From Desulfobulbaceae bacterium (GTDB lineage: Bacteria; Desulfobacterota; Desulfobulbia; Desulfobulbales; Desulfobulbaceae), in NCBI GenBank assembly GCA_015484845.1, contig WFUT01000126.1, positions 1-44,570 on the forward strand: DNA of 44,570 bases. The letters are read 5' to 3'. The first letter of the stretch is position 1. Every line of letters begins with the position of its first letter. A program made the translations under genes and the position numbers. Shown in pieces: positions 25,641-34,964 of this stretch. Below the pieces are notes generated by a model, which saw nothing but the letters and a program-made list of their open reading frames with translations, did no database searches and was not told where the DNA came from.

Positions 25641-26096
25641 ATGGACCGGTTCTACATGTTCATAGCCACCGGCGGCGGCAGCGGCTACCTGCCCAAGGCG
25701 CCCGGCACCTGGGGTTCCCTGGTCGGGGTCCTGCTCTGGCTGGCCCTGGGCCGGCTCAGGTTAGCCGCCTACCTGGCAGTGGTCCTGGCCCTGCTGGTCA
25801 TGGGCGTCATCGCGGCCGGGGCGGCGGAAAAGATCGTTGACCGCCCAGATCCCGGCCTGGTGGTCATTGACGAGATCGTGGGGCAGCTCATCGTGCTCAC
25901 GGCTGCCCCCCTGCAGCTGCCGGTCGTTGTGGCGGGATTTGCCCTCTTCCGTTTTTTTGACATCCTCAAACCCTTCCCCGTGGGCTGGCTGGACCGGCAC
26001 ATCCACGGCGGCCTGGGCATCATGCTCGACGACGTCATGGCCGGGCTCTACGGACTTCTCGCCCTGCAGGCAGGGCTCTACCTCCTGGGACCATGA
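25641..26096 (+). CDS. pgpA: Phosphatidylglycerophosphatase A
   Basis: 151 aa membrane enzyme. The family pattern is clear: GSGYLPKAPGTWGSLVG near the start, DPGLVVIDEIVGQ in the middle, FRFFDILKPFPVGWLD and LDDVMAGLYG near the end. It dephosphorylates phosphatidylglycerol phosphate to phosphatidylglycerol. It follows larC by four bases and overlaps the amidohydrolase start (ATGA). Confidence 0.94.
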   Translation: MDRFYMFIATGGGSGYLPKAPGTWGSLVGVLLWLALGRLRLAAYLAVVLALLVMGVIAAGAAEKIVDRPDPGLVVIDEIVGQLIVLTAAPLQLPVVVAGFALFRFFDILKPFPVGWLDRHIHGGLGIMLDDVMAGLYGLLALQAGLYLLGP

Positions 26097-26893
26097 ACAC
26101 GACACACGGCTGCATCGACTTCCACACCCACGCCTTTCCCGACCAGGTGGCGGCCAGCGCCATACCGGCCCTGGAGGAGAAGGGCAATGTCAAGGCCTAC
26201 CTGGACGGCACTGTCAGCGACCTGCTCGCCTCCATGGACCGGGCCGGCATCGAGAAAAGCGTCATCTGCTCCATCGCCACCCGGCCGGAACAGTTCCGGC
26301 CCATCCTGGACTGGTCGCGGGCGATCCGTTCGCCGCGCATCATCCCCTTCCCCTCGGTCCATCCCGCCGACCCCGGGTGTACCGAGCATATCCACCGCAT
26401 CGCCGAGCTGGGCTTCAAGGGCATCAAGCTCCATCCCTATTACCAGGACTTCTTTCTTGATGACCCTGACCTGGATCCCCTCTACCGGGCCGTTGCCGAC
26501 CACGGCCTGCTGCTGGTCGTGCACACGGGCCTGGACATCGGCTTTCCCCCCGATGACCGGGCCGCGCCGCAGCGCATCCTCAACCTGGCCAGGCGGCTGC
26601 CGACCCTGCGGCTCGTCACCACCCACCTCGGCGGCTGGAACATGTGGGACGAGGTCCGCCGCACCCTGACCGGGCTCCCCGTCTACATGGAGCTCTCCTT
26701 TTCCCTGGACTTTCTCGACCAGATCCGGCTGCGCGACATGATCGAGTCGCATCCGCCGGGCTATGTCCTGTTCGGCTCCGACTCGCCCTGGGCCGACCAG
26801 GCCACCACCCTGAAGATGCTGGGTCGTCTCGGCCTGGACGAAGAGTTGTACCGGGGAATCGTCAGGGAAAACGCCCTTGGCCTGCTTGGCTGA
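26093..26893 (+). CDS. Amidohydrolase-family TIM-barrel metal hydrolase (ACMSD-like)
   Basis: 266 aa. Metal-site features are DFHTH (H11, H13), the segment GFKGIKLHPYYQ, VVHTG, TTHLGG, and a late GSDSPW aspartate. These order as in amidohydrolase_2 (ACMSD/isomerase-like) enzymes. The substrate cannot be told; these often act on small carboxylates. It ends the def-fmt-larC-pgpA run by a four-base overlap. Confidence 0.85.
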   Translation: MNTTHGCIDFHTHAFPDQVAASAIPALEEKGNVKAYLDGTVSDLLASMDRAGIEKSVICSIATRPEQFRPILDWSRAIRSPRIIPFPSVHPADPGCTEHIHRIAELGFKGIKLHPYYQDFFLDDPDLDPLYRAVADHGLLLVVHTGLDIGFPPDDRAAPQRILNLARRLPTLRLVTTHLGGWNMWDEVRRTLTGLPVYMELSFSLDFLDQIRLRDMIESHPPGYVLFGSDSPWADQATTLKMLGRLGLDEELYRGIVRENALGLLG

Positions 26894-26973
26894 GGCCCGG
26901 CATGTCCCGCACCCCGGATCGCCGGGGTACGGCCGGGAAAAGATCACAGGCACCACCGGGACAGGAGCGGAAG

Positions 26974-28059
26974 ATGCATCCTTCACGGCAGGCGGAGAAG
27001 ATCGCCGGGTTCGTTCTTCTTCGGGCCGGCCATGGCCTGAAGTCGCGGGGGAAATCCCTGTGCCTGGCGATCATCCTGCTCCTGCTCGCTCCGGCCCTGG
27101 CCCTGGCCGTTCCCGGGAACCGGCTGGCGGCCGCCTTTGATTCGACAATCCTGCCCTATTTCACCACCCACTTCACCCAGGGGACCATGCGGGGTGCGCT
27201 CGGTGTTCCCATCCACTATGCGAAACGGGAGATCGCCGGCGAAAAGGCGGCCGTGGTCATTGTTGACGGCCGCACCGAGTACATCCTCAAGTACGCCGAA
27301 CTGTTCTATGACCTCAGGGACATGCCGTGGTCCTTCTACATCTATGACCAGCGCGGCCAGGGACTGTCCGGCCGCATGCTCAAGGACCGGCAGAAGGGCT
27401 ATGCCCGCAGTTTCACCTATTATGTCGCTGACCTGGAAAAATTCATCCGGACCGTGGTCAGGCCAAAACGACACCGGCGTCTTTTCATCCTGTCCCACTC
27501 CATGGGCGGCACGGTGGCCATTCTGTACGCCATGGAAAACCCGGGCATCCTCAACGGCATCATTCTCTGCTCGCCGATGCTGCGAATCAATACCGCGCCG
27601 TACCCCCTGGTGGTCGCCAGGTTCCTCACCGCGGTGATCACAAGGCTGGGCGGCGGTGACCTGTATGTCTTCGGTGGTCATCCCTACAACCCGGCCAGGA
27701 AGTTCGACGGCAATGAGCTGACCCACAGCCGGGCCCGCTTTGAACTCAACAAGAGGATCCTCAGGCAATATCCCGGCGACGAGCTGGGCAGCCCGACCTT
27801 CCAGTGGCTCGAGGACTCTTTCGTCGCAATGAAGGAGGCGCGGCAGGGGGCCGGGCACCTGGAAACGCCGCTCCTGGTCCTGGAGGGGGATGACGATACG
27901 GTGGTGGGGCGGAAGGCGGAGGAGGAGTTCTGCCGCCGGGCGCCGGACTGCACCCTGGTCCACTTTCCCGGGGGATGGCATGAGCTGCTGATGGAAAAAG
28001 ATTCCATCCGCAACGCGGTCCTGGAGCAGATAAAAAAATTTATCGCGGCGCACCAGTGA
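26974..28059 (+). CDS. Alpha/beta hydrolase, lysophospholipase-like, exported or membrane-anchored
   Basis: 361 aa. The start at 26974 has ACAGGAG upstream. A hydrophobic segment at about residues 29-46 (LCLAIILLLLAPALALA) is a signal or anchor. The fold shows YDQRGQGLSG, the nucleophile elbow SHSMGG (S176), a late acid in LEGDDDTVV and the histidine in PGGWHELL, like PldB-type lysophospholipases/monoacylglycerol lipases. It probably hydrolyses lipid esters in or near the envelope (inference). It lies 80 bases after the amidohydrolase gene and may belong to the same transcript. Confidence 0.88.
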   Translation: MHPSRQAEKIAGFVLLRAGHGLKSRGKSLCLAIILLLLAPALALAVPGNRLAAAFDSTILPYFTTHFTQGTMRGALGVPIHYAKREIAGEKAAVVIVDGRTEYILKYAELFYDLRDMPWSFYIYDQRGQGLSGRMLKDRQKGYARSFTYYVADLEKFIRTVVRPKRHRRLFILSHSMGGTVAILYAMENPGILNGIILCSPMLRINTAPYPLVVARFLTAVITRLGGGDLYVFGGHPYNPARKFDGNELTHSRARFELNKRILRQYPGDELGSPTFQWLEDSFVAMKEARQGAGHLETPLLVLEGDDDTVVGRKAEEEFCRRAPDCTLVHFPGGWHELLMEKDSIRNAVLEQIKKFIAAHQ

Positions 28060-28123
28060 GATGCACCTGTTTCCTGCACCTTGAAAGTGGCAACCGCAGG
28101 TTCCGGGTGCCGCGCCGGAACAG

Positions 28124-28155
28124 CAACGCCCGGTCACTCTCGTGGCCGGGCGTTG
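28124..28155. terminator. Hairpin between two convergent genes
   Basis: A 10-bp stem, CAACGCCCGG (28124-28133) with CCGGGCGTTG (28146-28155); the loop can add a CAC/GTG pairing. Neither strand has a clear T-tract. Its place between the convergent hydrolase and small membrane protein genes suggests a shared, possibly Rho-aided, 3' end. Confidence 0.4.
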
Positions 28156-28221
28156 TCGTCTGAGGAGGGGGCAGAGGGAAACTGCCCTTGGAGGATAATG
28201 AGTGGCGTTGTTGTGAACTGC

Positions 28222-28440
28222 TTACATGCCGGTTACGGCGCTGAACCAGGCCTTGGCCAGGGCAATGGGTCCGCCGGCGGCGATCATGCCGGCAACCAGG
28301 CTGGCAAGGGCCCACAGTCCGACAATGGCGCCGGTAACGCCCAGGGTGACCAGGGTGCCCCTGGAGACTTCGGCCTGGACAGCTACGTTGGTCTTTTCAC
28401 TGGTTTTGGTCTTGGCGATGGTGTTGGTCTTGGCGGTCAT
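28222..28440 (-). CDS. Small membrane protein, 72 aa, unknown
   Basis: A polar, Thr/Lys-rich N-terminus (MTAKTNTIAKTKTSEKTNVAV) is followed by a hydrophobic stretch (residues ~29-56, LVTLGVTGAIVGLWALASLVAGMIAAGG) and a short tail ending AKAWFSAVTGM. The ribosome-binding site GGAGGT is strong. A sigma-54-like promoter and a leader hairpin precede it. I do not recognise the family; the strong translation signals and conserved-looking tail argue for a real gene. It may be a small subunit of a membrane complex (inference). Confidence 0.7.
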   Translation of the reverse strand: MTAKTNTIAKTKTSEKTNVAVQAEVSRGTLVTLGVTGAIVGLWALASLVAGMIAAGGPIALAKAWFSAVTGM

Positions 28441-28477
28441 GATGGTACCTCCTGCATATATGGGCTCAAGTTCTGTC

Positions 28478-28496
28478 TCGCATGATCAGCATGCGA
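28478..28496 (-). promoter_or_regulatory. Perfect inverted repeat in the leader of the small membrane protein gene
   Basis: TCGCATG-ATCAG-CATGCGA: 7-bp arms and a 5-base centre. It lies between the sigma-54-like promoter and the start codon, so it would appear in the mRNA as a hairpin; as DNA it could be an operator. Confidence 0.55.
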
Positions 28497-28520
28497 TGCA
28501 TTCGCTTTTGCCTTTTATGT

Positions 28521-28536
28521 TGCACGGATCGTGCCA
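28521..28536 (-). promoter_or_regulatory. Sigma-54-type (-24/-12) promoter
   Basis: Minus strand TGGCACGATCCGTGCA. GG and GC are separated by exactly ten bases, as sigma-54 requires, and the sequence differs from TGGCACG-N4-TTGCA at one base. It would start a leader of roughly 70 bases for the small membrane protein. The sequence is also partly palindromic (GCACG-GAT-CGTGC), so a protein-binding site is an alternative. Confidence 0.55.
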
Positions 28537-28652
28537 ATTAAAAATATGCAGTAAAATCAAGAAAACCGCCCGTTGATGCCCCCTGGTCCATGCCAAAATG
28601 ACACGCCGCCTTGCCAGGGTGGCAAAAGAGACGTGCCGATATGGCCGACGCT

Positions 28653-29876
28653 TCAGGCCAGGGCCTCGCGGATGCGCTCCATGGCCCTGGCCACGTTGTC
28701 ATACGAGTTGAAGGCCGAGAGCCGGATGTAGCCCTGGCCGCACCTGCCGAAGCCGGCGCCGGGCGTGCAGACCACGCCGGCCCGGTCCAGGAGCAGGTCA
28801 AAGAACTCCCAGGAGTCGCGATCGCCCCATATCCAGATGTAGGGTGAGTTGTCGCCCCCGACCAGCTCGTAGCCGAGATCCCTCATGGCACCGGCGATAT
28901 GGGCGGCGTTGCGCAGGTAGGCGTCGGTCAGTTCGCGGACCTGGGCCTGGCCTTCCTCGGAATAGACCGCCTCGGCGGCCCGCTGCACCGGGTAGGAGAC
29001 ACCATTGAACTTGGTGCAGTGGCGCCGGTTCCAGAGGGGATGCAGGGGCTGGCGGTTGCCGGCCGAGTCCCAGGCCGCGCATTCCCTGGGCACCACGGTA
29101 TAGGCGCAGCGGGTGCCGGTGAAGCCGGCGTTCTTGGAAAAGCTGCGGAACTCGATGGCCACCTCGCGGGCGCCCTCGATCTCGAAGATGGAGTGCGGCA
29201 GGGAGTCGTCGCGGATAAAGGCCTCGTAGGCGGCGTCAAAGAGGATGACCGCCTTCTGGTCGCGGGCAAAGTCGACCCAGGTCCTGAGCTGCTCACGGCT
29301 GATGGTGGAGCCGGTGGGATTGTTGGGAAAACAGAGGTAGATCAGGTCCACCGGCTCGTCGGGCAGGGCCGGGACATAGTTGTTCTCCCGGGTGGAATCC
29401 AGGTAGACGATGCCCTGGTAGCGGCCGTCGACAAAGGGGCCCGTGCGGCCGGCCATGACGTTGGTGTCCAGGTAGACCGGGTAGACCGGGTCCGGGATGG
29501 CGACCCGGGCGTCAATGGAAAACAGCTCCTGGATATTGCCGGTGTCGCACTTGGCGCCGTCAGAGACAAAGATCTCGTCCGCCGAGATATCGGCGCCCCT
29601 GGCCTGGAAATCGTGCTCGGCAATGGCCTGGCGCAGGAACTCGTAGCCCTGCTCGGGACCATAACCGCGAAAGGTGGCATCATCGGCCATCTCGTCCACG
29701 GCCCGGTGAAAGGCCTGCACGCAGGCCCGGGGCAGGGCCCTGGTCACATCGCCGATGCCGAGCTTGATCACCTCCCGGTCCGGGTTCTTTTCCTGGAAAT
29801 CGGCAACCCGGCGGGCAATATCGGAAAAAAGGTAAGAGGCCTGCAGTTTCAGGTAGTTTTCATTTATCTTCAGCAT
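28653..29876 (-). CDS. dapL: LL-diaminopimelate aminotransferase
   Basis: 407 aa, fold-type I PLP aminotransferase. It begins [20 protein letters not shown], the DapL hallmark, with [19 protein letters not shown] and the PLP-binding lysine K248 in [12 protein letters not shown]. DapL converts tetrahydrodipicolinate directly to LL-diaminopimelate for lysine and peptidoglycan, bypassing the succinylase steps; it is common in Desulfobacterota. It lies 118 bases after lptC on the same strand. Confidence 0.96.
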   Translation of the reverse strand: MLKINENYLKLQASYLFSDIARRVADFQEKNPDREVIKLGIGDVTRALPRACVQAFHRAVDEMADDATFRGYGPEQGYEFLRQAIAEHDFQARGADISADEIFVSDGAKCDTGNIQELFSIDARVAIPDPVYPVYLDTNVMAGRTGPFVDGRYQGIVYLDSTRENNYVPALPDEPVDLIYLCFPNNPTGSTISREQLRTWVDFARDQKAVILFDAAYEAFIRDDSLPHSIFEIEGAREVAIEFRSFSKNAGFTGTRCAYTVVPRECAAWDSAGNRQPLHPLWNRRHCTKFNGVSYPVQRAAEAVYSEEGQAQVRELTDAYLRNAAHIAGAMRDLGYELVGGDNSPYIWIWGDRDSWEFFDLLLDRAGVVCTPGAGFGRCGQGYIRLSAFNSYDNVARAMERIREALA

Positions 29877-29994
29877 ATCGTTTTTCTCGTTCAGGGAAAA
29901 CCAGCATGGCTGGACCAGGTTTCCGGGTCACAGCCCCAACAAACCATGAAAAGAGACACTCACGTCCGCAGGATACCGCCGGGCGCACAGGTGC

Positions 29995-30564
29995 TCAGAT
30001 ATCCACGATCACGCCGTCACTGAAGTCATAGGCGTCCGTGGAGAGGTCATAGTCCATCCGCCCGGCCCGGATGGTGAACCCCTTGCCCACGATCTTCACG
30101 TCCACCGGGCTGACCACCATCTTGGTCTGGTCGTAGTAGTGAAGGAGATCGGTATAGAGCACCTCGTGGGTGGCAGGCTTCCTGACCACCACGGAGTCGA
30201 TCAGGATCAGGTGCCGTTCATCGAGATAGTAGGTGCCGCGGTTGCTGGATATGCGGACGGGTTTGCCGGGGTCCCTGCCGATGTAGAGGGCATCGACGCC
30301 GATCATGCCCAGCTCCCGGTCGGTCCTGCCCGTAAATGCCCGCTTGGCCTTGATGATCCACTCCTTGCGGCCGTTGCTGTTCAGGGTGATGGTGATGGCG
30401 TCCATGATGAAGTTCTGGCCCTGTCCCTCGCCGCTGCCGGACAGGCTGGCGCCAAAGTCACCCCGTGGCGTCAGGAAGGCAACCAGGGCCGGCTTCCAGA
30501 GCGGGCTGGAAACAAAGAGAAGAAGCGGGATCAGCCAGAGCAGGTTGCGCGGATTCTTCATCAT
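29995..30564 (-). CDS. lptC: LPS export protein LptC
   Basis: 189 aa. One N-terminal membrane helix (LLWLIPLLLFVSSPLW) is followed by a beta-rich periplasmic domain of the LptC/YrbK type (WIIKAKRAFTGR; ISSNRGTYYLDERHLILID; GKGFTIRAGRMDYDLSTDAYDF). LptC receives LPS from LptBFG and passes it to LptA. The start overlaps the kdsC stop (ATGA). lptA and lptB, which often follow, are not next to it; dapL is. Confidence 0.9.
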   Translation of the reverse strand: MMKNPRNLLWLIPLLLFVSSPLWKPALVAFLTPRGDFGASLSGSGEGQGQNFIMDAITITLNSNGRKEWIIKAKRAFTGRTDRELGMIGVDALYIGRDPGKPVRISSNRGTYYLDERHLILIDSVVVRKPATHEVLYTDLLHYYDQTKMVVSPVDVKIVGKGFTIRAGRMDYDLSTDAYDFSDGVIVDI

Positions 30565-31217
30565 CGGTCATAGCGGGCCAGGGCGGACGCCAGGGCACCG
30601 CGCGCCTCGAGCAGCAGGTCGCAGACCTCGCGCACCGCGCCGCGGCCGCCACCCTGTTCGGTGACGTAGTGGACCCGGCCCCGCACCTCGGCCACCGCGT
30701 CCGCCGGCGCAAGCGACAGCCCGACCCGGCCGAGCAGGGGCAGGTCCAGCCAGTCATCCCCCATGTAGGCGGTCTGCGGCGGCCGCAGGCCGCTTGCCGA
30801 CAGGATCTCCTCGTAGACCGCGAGCTTGTCCCTGCACCCCTGGTAGACATGGGCCAGCCCCAGGTCGGCGGCGCGGCGCTGCACCGCCTCTGATTCCCGG
30901 GCCGTGATCAGCCCCGCCTCCACGCCGTTGTCCTGGAGGAGACGGAGGCCAAAGCCGTCCCTGGTGTTGAACCCCTTGGATTCGCCGCCATCGGTGGTAT
31001 AGACGATGGTCCCGTCCGTGAGCACGCCGTCCACGTCGAGCAGGAGCAGCCGCACCTGCCTGGCCCGGGGCAGGACCCGCTGCCAGGCCTCGCTCCGCTC
31101 CAGGGGCCTGTTCCGCTGCCGGGCCCGCTCCCTGAGGGCCGCTGTCAGCTCGCAGTCCGAGGGATAGCCCTGGCCATTGCCGGCTCCGGACGGGCCGGAG
31201 ATGCCGCAGCTACTCAT
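30561..31217 (-). CDS. kdsC: Kdo-8-phosphate phosphatase KdsC (HAD family)
   Basis: 218 aa. The HAD motif DVDGVLTDG has the nucleophile D61 and D63; later come [18 protein letters not shown] and [12 protein letters not shown]. It removes phosphate from Kdo-8-phosphate. About 50 N-terminal residues precede the usual start of the ~170-aa family; no good internal start is seen, so the extension may be real. Its first codons overlap the kdsA end by eight bases. Confidence 0.92.
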   Translation of the reverse strand: MSSCGISGPSGAGNGQGYPSDCELTAALRERARQRNRPLERSEAWQRVLPRARQVRLLLLDVDGVLTDGTIVYTTDGGESKGFNTRDGFGLRLLQDNGVEAGLITARESEAVQRRAADLGLAHVYQGCRDKLAVYEEILSASGLRPPQTAYMGDDWLDLPLLGRVGLSLAPADAVAEVRGRVHYVTEQGGGRGAVREVCDLLLEARGALASALARYDR

Positions 31218-32058
31218 CGTCCCCTTCCCCGCTCACAGCGGACCGGATGGCCAGAAGCTGCCTGAGCAGGGGCTCCACCTGGTCCAGGGGCCAGGAGTTG
31301 GGCCCGTCACAGAGGGCGTGATCCGGATCGGGATGCACCTCCATGAACAGGCCGTCGATTCCCGCGGCCATGGCCGCCCGGGCCAGTGGCGGGATGAACT
31401 CGCGCTGGCCGCCGGAGCAGCCGTCGCCGCCGCCGGGCAGCTGCACGGAATGGGTGGCGTCGTAGACCACGGGACAGCCCAGGGAGCGCATCACCGGCAG
31501 GGAGCGCATGTCCACCACCAGGTTGTTGTACCCAAAACTGGCGCCCCGCTCGGTGAGCAGGATGCGGTCGCAGCCGGCGGCCCGCAGCTTGTTCACCGCG
31601 TGCCGCATGTCCCAGGGCGAGACGAACTGCCCCTTTTTCAGGTTCACCGGCCGGCCCGACTTGGCCACCGCCACCAGCAGGTCGGTCTGGCGGCAGAGAA
31701 AGGCCGGGATCTGGATGATGTCGAGCACGTCGGCGGCCATTGCCACCTGGCCCACCTCGTGGATGTCCGAGACCACCGGCACCCCCACCTCGCTGCGCAC
31801 CCGCGCCAGCTGGCGCAGTCCCTTTTCCAGGCCCGGCCCGCGAAACGAGTCCAGGGAGGTGCGGTTGGCCTTGTCAAAGGAGGCCTTGAAGACGTAGGAG
31901 ATCCCCAGGCGGCCGGCGATGGCCTTCATCTCGCGGGCGATCTCCCAGGCCAGTTCGCCTGACTCGAGCACACAGGGACCGGCCAGGAGCAGGAGCGGCC
32001 GGCCCGGCCCCACCTCGATGGGCGCGGACCGGTTGTTGATGACAACGGTCTGCATCAT
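31210..32058 (-). CDS. kdsA: 3-deoxy-8-phosphooctulonate (Kdo-8-P) synthase
   Basis: 282 aa. Family signatures are [57 protein letters not shown] and [20 protein letters not shown]. It condenses arabinose-5-phosphate with phosphoenolpyruvate for the LPS inner core. The start at 32058 (ATGATG) overlaps the pyrG stop. Confidence 0.97.
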   Translation of the reverse strand: MMQTVVINNRSAPIEVGPGRPLLLLAGPCVLESGELAWEIAREMKAIAGRLGISYVFKASFDKANRTSLDSFRGPGLEKGLRQLARVRSEVGVPVVSDIHEVGQVAMAADVLDIIQIPAFLCRQTDLLVAVAKSGRPVNLKKGQFVSPWDMRHAVNKLRAAGCDRILLTERGASFGYNNLVVDMRSLPVMRSLGCPVVYDATHSVQLPGGGDGCSGGQREFIPPLARAAMAAGIDGLFMEVHPDPDHALCDGPNSWPLDQVEPLLRQLLAIRSAVSGEGDDE

Positions 32059-33722
32059 GCCCCGCCCTTCCCGGCCTGGCGGGCCTCCAGGGCGGCGCGG
32101 ATAAAGTCGCGAAACAGGGGATGCGGCTTCATGGGCTTGGACTTGAACTCGGGATGGAACTGGCAGCCGAGAAACCAGGGATGGTCGCCCAGCTCCACGA
32201 TCTCGACCAGGGTCTTGTCGGGCGATGTGCCGGAGACCACCAGGCCGGCCTCCTCGAGCCGTTCGCGGAACTCGTTGTTGAACTCGTAGCGGTGCCGGTG
32301 CCGCTCGCTGATCTCCTCCTGGCCATAGGCCCGGGCCGCCAGGGTGTCCGGGACCAGGCGGCAGGGATAGGCGCCCAGGCGCAGGGTACCGCCCATGTCC
32401 GAGTTCTCGTCCCTGACCTCGGTCTTGCCGGTGCGGAAATCGAACCACTCCTTCATCAGGTAGATGACCGGGAAGGGGGTCGCCGGATCGAGCTCGGTGG
32501 AGTGCGCACCTTCCATTTTAGCGATATTACGCGCAAACTCGACAACAGCAAGCTGCATGCCCAGGCAGATGCCGAAGAACGGCACCCTGTTCTCCCGCGC
32601 ATGGGTGATGGCCCGGATCTTGCCCTCGGTGCCCCGGCTGCCGAAGCCGCCCGGCACCAGGATGCCGTCACACTCCTCGAGCTGCTCGATCCCACCGCCG
32701 CTCTCCAGCTCGTCGGCGCTGATGTACTTCAGCTCCACCCGGGCCTCGTTGGCAATGCCGCCGTGCACCAGGGCCTCGTGCAGGCTCTTGTAGGACTCCT
32801 TGAGGTCCACGTACTTGCCGGTAATACCGATGGTCACCGTGTGTTTCGGGTTCTTTATCCTGTGCACCAGTTCCTGCCAGGGCCGGATATGGGGCGCCCC
32901 GGTCCAGATGCCCAGTTTCTCCAGGATCCGGTCGTCCACGCCCTCCTCGTGCAGCCGCAGGGGCACCTCGTAGATGGAATCCACGTCAATGGCCGTGATC
33001 ACCGACTCCGGCTCCACGTTGCAGAACAGGGCGATCTTCTTCTTCAGGTCCGCGTTCAGGGGTACCTCGGTGCGGCACATCAGGATGTCGGGCTGGATGC
33101 CCGAGGCGAGCAGTTCCTTGACCGAGTGCTGGGTGGGCTTGGTCTTGACCTCGCCCGCGGTCTTGATGTAGGGCACGAGCGTCAGGTGGATGAACAGGGT
33201 GTACTCGCGGCCCAGGTCGCCGCGCAACTGGCGGATGGCCTCGACAAAGGGCAGTCCCTCGATGTCGCCGATGGTGCCGCCGATCTCGATGATGGCCACG
33301 TCCACGGTGCCGTCGAGCTGGAGCACGGCCCGCTTGATCTCGTCGGTGATGTGCGGAATGACCTGGACCGTGCCGCCCAGGTACTCGCCGCGCCGCTCCT
33401 TCATGATCACCGAGTAGTAGATGCGGCCCGAGGTGTAGTTGTTGATCTGGGCCATGACCGCGTTGGTGTAGCGCTCGTAGTGACCCATATCCAGGTCGGT
33501 CTCGGCCCCGTCGTCGGTGACATAGACCTCGCCGTGCTGAAAGGGATTCATGGTGCCGGGATCGACATTGATATAGGGATCGAGCTTCTGAAAGGTCACG
33601 GTCATGCCCCGGCTCTCGAGCAGGGAACCGATGGCGGCAGCGGCAAGGCCCTTGCCAAGCGAGGAGAGCACACCGCCGGTGATAAAAATAAACTTTGTCT
33701 TCTTGGTCGGTTGTATCTTCAT
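32055..33722 (-). CDS. pyrG: CTP synthase
   Basis: 555 aa. The synthase domain begins [20 protein letters not shown]. The glutaminase domain has GFGSRG, the nucleophile cysteine in FFGICLGMQ, and the H/E pair in [10 protein letters not shown]. It makes CTP from UTP, also needed for CMP-Kdo. It heads pyrG-kdsA-kdsC-lptC, an arrangement that links CTP supply to Kdo synthesis. A hairpin with a T-tract in its leader suggests attenuation. Confidence 0.97.
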   Translation of the reverse strand: MKIQPTKKTKFIFITGGVLSSLGKGLAAAAIGSLLESRGMTVTFQKLDPYINVDPGTMNPFQHGEVYVTDDGAETDLDMGHYERYTNAVMAQINNYTSGRIYYSVIMKERRGEYLGGTVQVIPHITDEIKRAVLQLDGTVDVAIIEIGGTIGDIEGLPFVEAIRQLRGDLGREYTLFIHLTLVPYIKTAGEVKTKPTQHSVKELLASGIQPDILMCRTEVPLNADLKKKIALFCNVEPESVITAIDVDSIYEVPLRLHEEGVDDRILEKLGIWTGAPHIRPWQELVHRIKNPKHTVTIGITGKYVDLKESYKSLHEALVHGGIANEARVELKYISADELESGGGIEQLEECDGILVPGGFGSRGTEGKIRAITHARENRVPFFGICLGMQLAVVEFARNIAKMEGAHSTELDPATPFPVIYLMKEWFDFRTGKTEVRDENSDMGGTLRLGAYPCRLVPDTLAARAYGQEEISERHRHRYEFNNEFRERLEEAGLVVSGTSPDKTLVEIVELGDHPWFLGCQFHPEFKSKPMKPHPLFRDFIRAALEARQAGKGGA

Positions 33723-33741
33723 GCCACCATCCTCTCGCCAG

Positions 33742-33772
33742 GAAAAAAGAAAAGGGCAGCCTGGGGCTGCCT
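33742..33772 (-). terminator. Terminator-like hairpin in the pyrG leader (candidate attenuator)
   Basis: Minus strand: GGCAGCC-CCA-GGCTGCC (33771-33755) followed at once by CTTTTCTTTTTT (33754-33743). It lies downstream of the predicted promoter and about 20 bases before the pyrG start. It could end the upstream phosphatase transcript, attenuate pyrG, or both. Confidence 0.7.
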
Positions 33773-33787
33773 GTATTTTAACCGAAA

Positions 33788-33816
33788 AACATACACTATC
33801 CGGCCCCCCTTGACAA
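33788..33816 (-). promoter_or_regulatory. Promoter of the pyrG-kdsA-kdsC-lptC operon
   Basis: Minus strand: TTGTCA (33816-33811), 17-bp spacer, TATGTT (33793-33788). The predicted start near 33781 puts the terminator-like hairpin within the first ~30 nucleotides of the RNA. Confidence 0.55.
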
Positions 33817-33916
33817 CCGTGCCCTCCCCGGATTTTTCCCTGTCCGCCCGCCGGGCCGCCGCCGGGGATACGCGGTGCGCAACAACCTGGAAAATCGTCG
33901 AAAGAACACGTTTACC

Positions 33917-34642
33917 TCACTCCACGGCAACCAGGACCACGGTGATGTTGTCCCCGCCGCCGGCCCGGCGGGCCGCATCGATGCAGCGCGCCGCTTTTTC
34001 CGCAAGCGGCGCCGGCCGGACCAGCAGTTCCAGGATCCGGGCGTCATCCACCATGTCGGAAAAACCGTCGCTGCAGAGCAGAAACAGGTCAGCGGCCATG
34101 CACTGTCCCCGGATAATGTCCTCGTTCGCGGGACCGTTGGCGGTCACGGCGCGGAGCAGCACGTTGCGCATCAGGTGATGCCGCGCCTCTGCCGGGCTGA
34201 CGACCCCCTGGTCCACCTCCTGCTGGACCAGTGTGTGGTCCCTGGTAAGCAGCCGCAGCCTGCCGCCGCGGAGCAGGTAGGTCCGGCTGTCGCCGACATG
34301 GCCGAGGACAAAGCCGCTCCTGTGCAGGAGCAGCAGTTCGGCGGTGCAGCCCATGGCGGCATGGGCCGGGTGCTGCGCAACGTGGCGGAGGATCGCCTGG
34401 CGGGCCTCGGTAAAGACCCGTCGCAGACAGGCCACGGCCAGCGCCTCGGAACGATGGGGACCGGAGACGACCACCCTGGCCGCGGTCCGGACAAAGAGAC
34501 CACTGGCCACCTCGCCGGCCGCGGCGCCCCCCATGCCATCGGCCACCAGGAAAAGGCCGCTCTCCGTGTCAGCCAGCCACGCATCCTCGTTGTTGCTGCG
34601 CCGCAGGCCGATATCGCTCCTGCCACAGGCAGAGATCCGCAT
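33917..34642 (-). CDS. PP2C-family serine/threonine phosphatase
   Basis: 241 aa from the ATG at 34642, preceded by GGAGGAG; an ATG at 34654 is possible. PP2C metal and catalytic motifs are in order: SDIGLRRSNNEDAW, LVADGMGGAAAGE, GHVGDSRTYLLR, SDGFSDMVDD and GGGDNITVVLV. Acts on phosphoserine/threonine proteins in the cytoplasm; no partner kinase is next to it. It sits upstream of pyrG on the same strand. Confidence 0.92.
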   Translation of the reverse strand: MRISACGRSDIGLRRSNNEDAWLADTESGLFLVADGMGGAAAGEVASGLFVRTAARVVVSGPHRSEALAVACLRRVFTEARQAILRHVAQHPAHAAMGCTAELLLLHRSGFVLGHVGDSRTYLLRGGRLRLLTRDHTLVQQEVDQGVVSPAEARHHLMRNVLLRAVTANGPANEDIIRGQCMAADLFLLCSDGFSDMVDDARILELLVRPAPLAEKAARCIDAARRAGGGDNITVVLVAVE

Positions 34643-34964
34643 GCGCTCCTCCATGCCGCCACCCTGGCCGCCACCGCAAGCCGGTGACACGCCGACACCG
34701 TGTCACCTGCGGCCGGCCGCCCTTTTTCACGAACAGGATACCCCCTTGCCCGGCGATGGGCAAGCAGGACACGGCCCGGCCGGCGGACACTCCCTGCTTG
34801 CGGTTTCATGCCAAAGGTAGTACGAGTTGAAATCACAAGGAGTTGCAGTGGCTCACCTGTCTCGGCCACCTGCCGGAACAGGGGACTCGAATCCGCACCC
34901 CGGCGCAGGCCCTGAGCTCCAGGCCGGCGGTTGCGGCCCATTCACCCATGCACGGGAGGACAGC
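34643..34964. other. Divergent intergenic region
   Basis: 322 bases between the PP2C phosphatase and flavodoxin-like genes. I see no convincing promoter, riboswitch or conserved frame. Confidence 0.4.

Noticed and set aside
26644-26973. Upstream extension of the alpha/beta hydrolase
   Set aside because: It overlaps the amidohydrolase gene in another frame and lacks a signal sequence; the ATG at 26974 has a ribosome-binding site and precedes the membrane segment.
12368-34178. Many long antisense reading frames, for example opposite the RND pump (14739-17300, plus) and opposite pyrG (32121-34178, plus)
   Set aside because: They lie fully opposite well-supported genes, have low-complexity His/Gly/Arg/Gln-rich translations and arise from GC-rich third positions.
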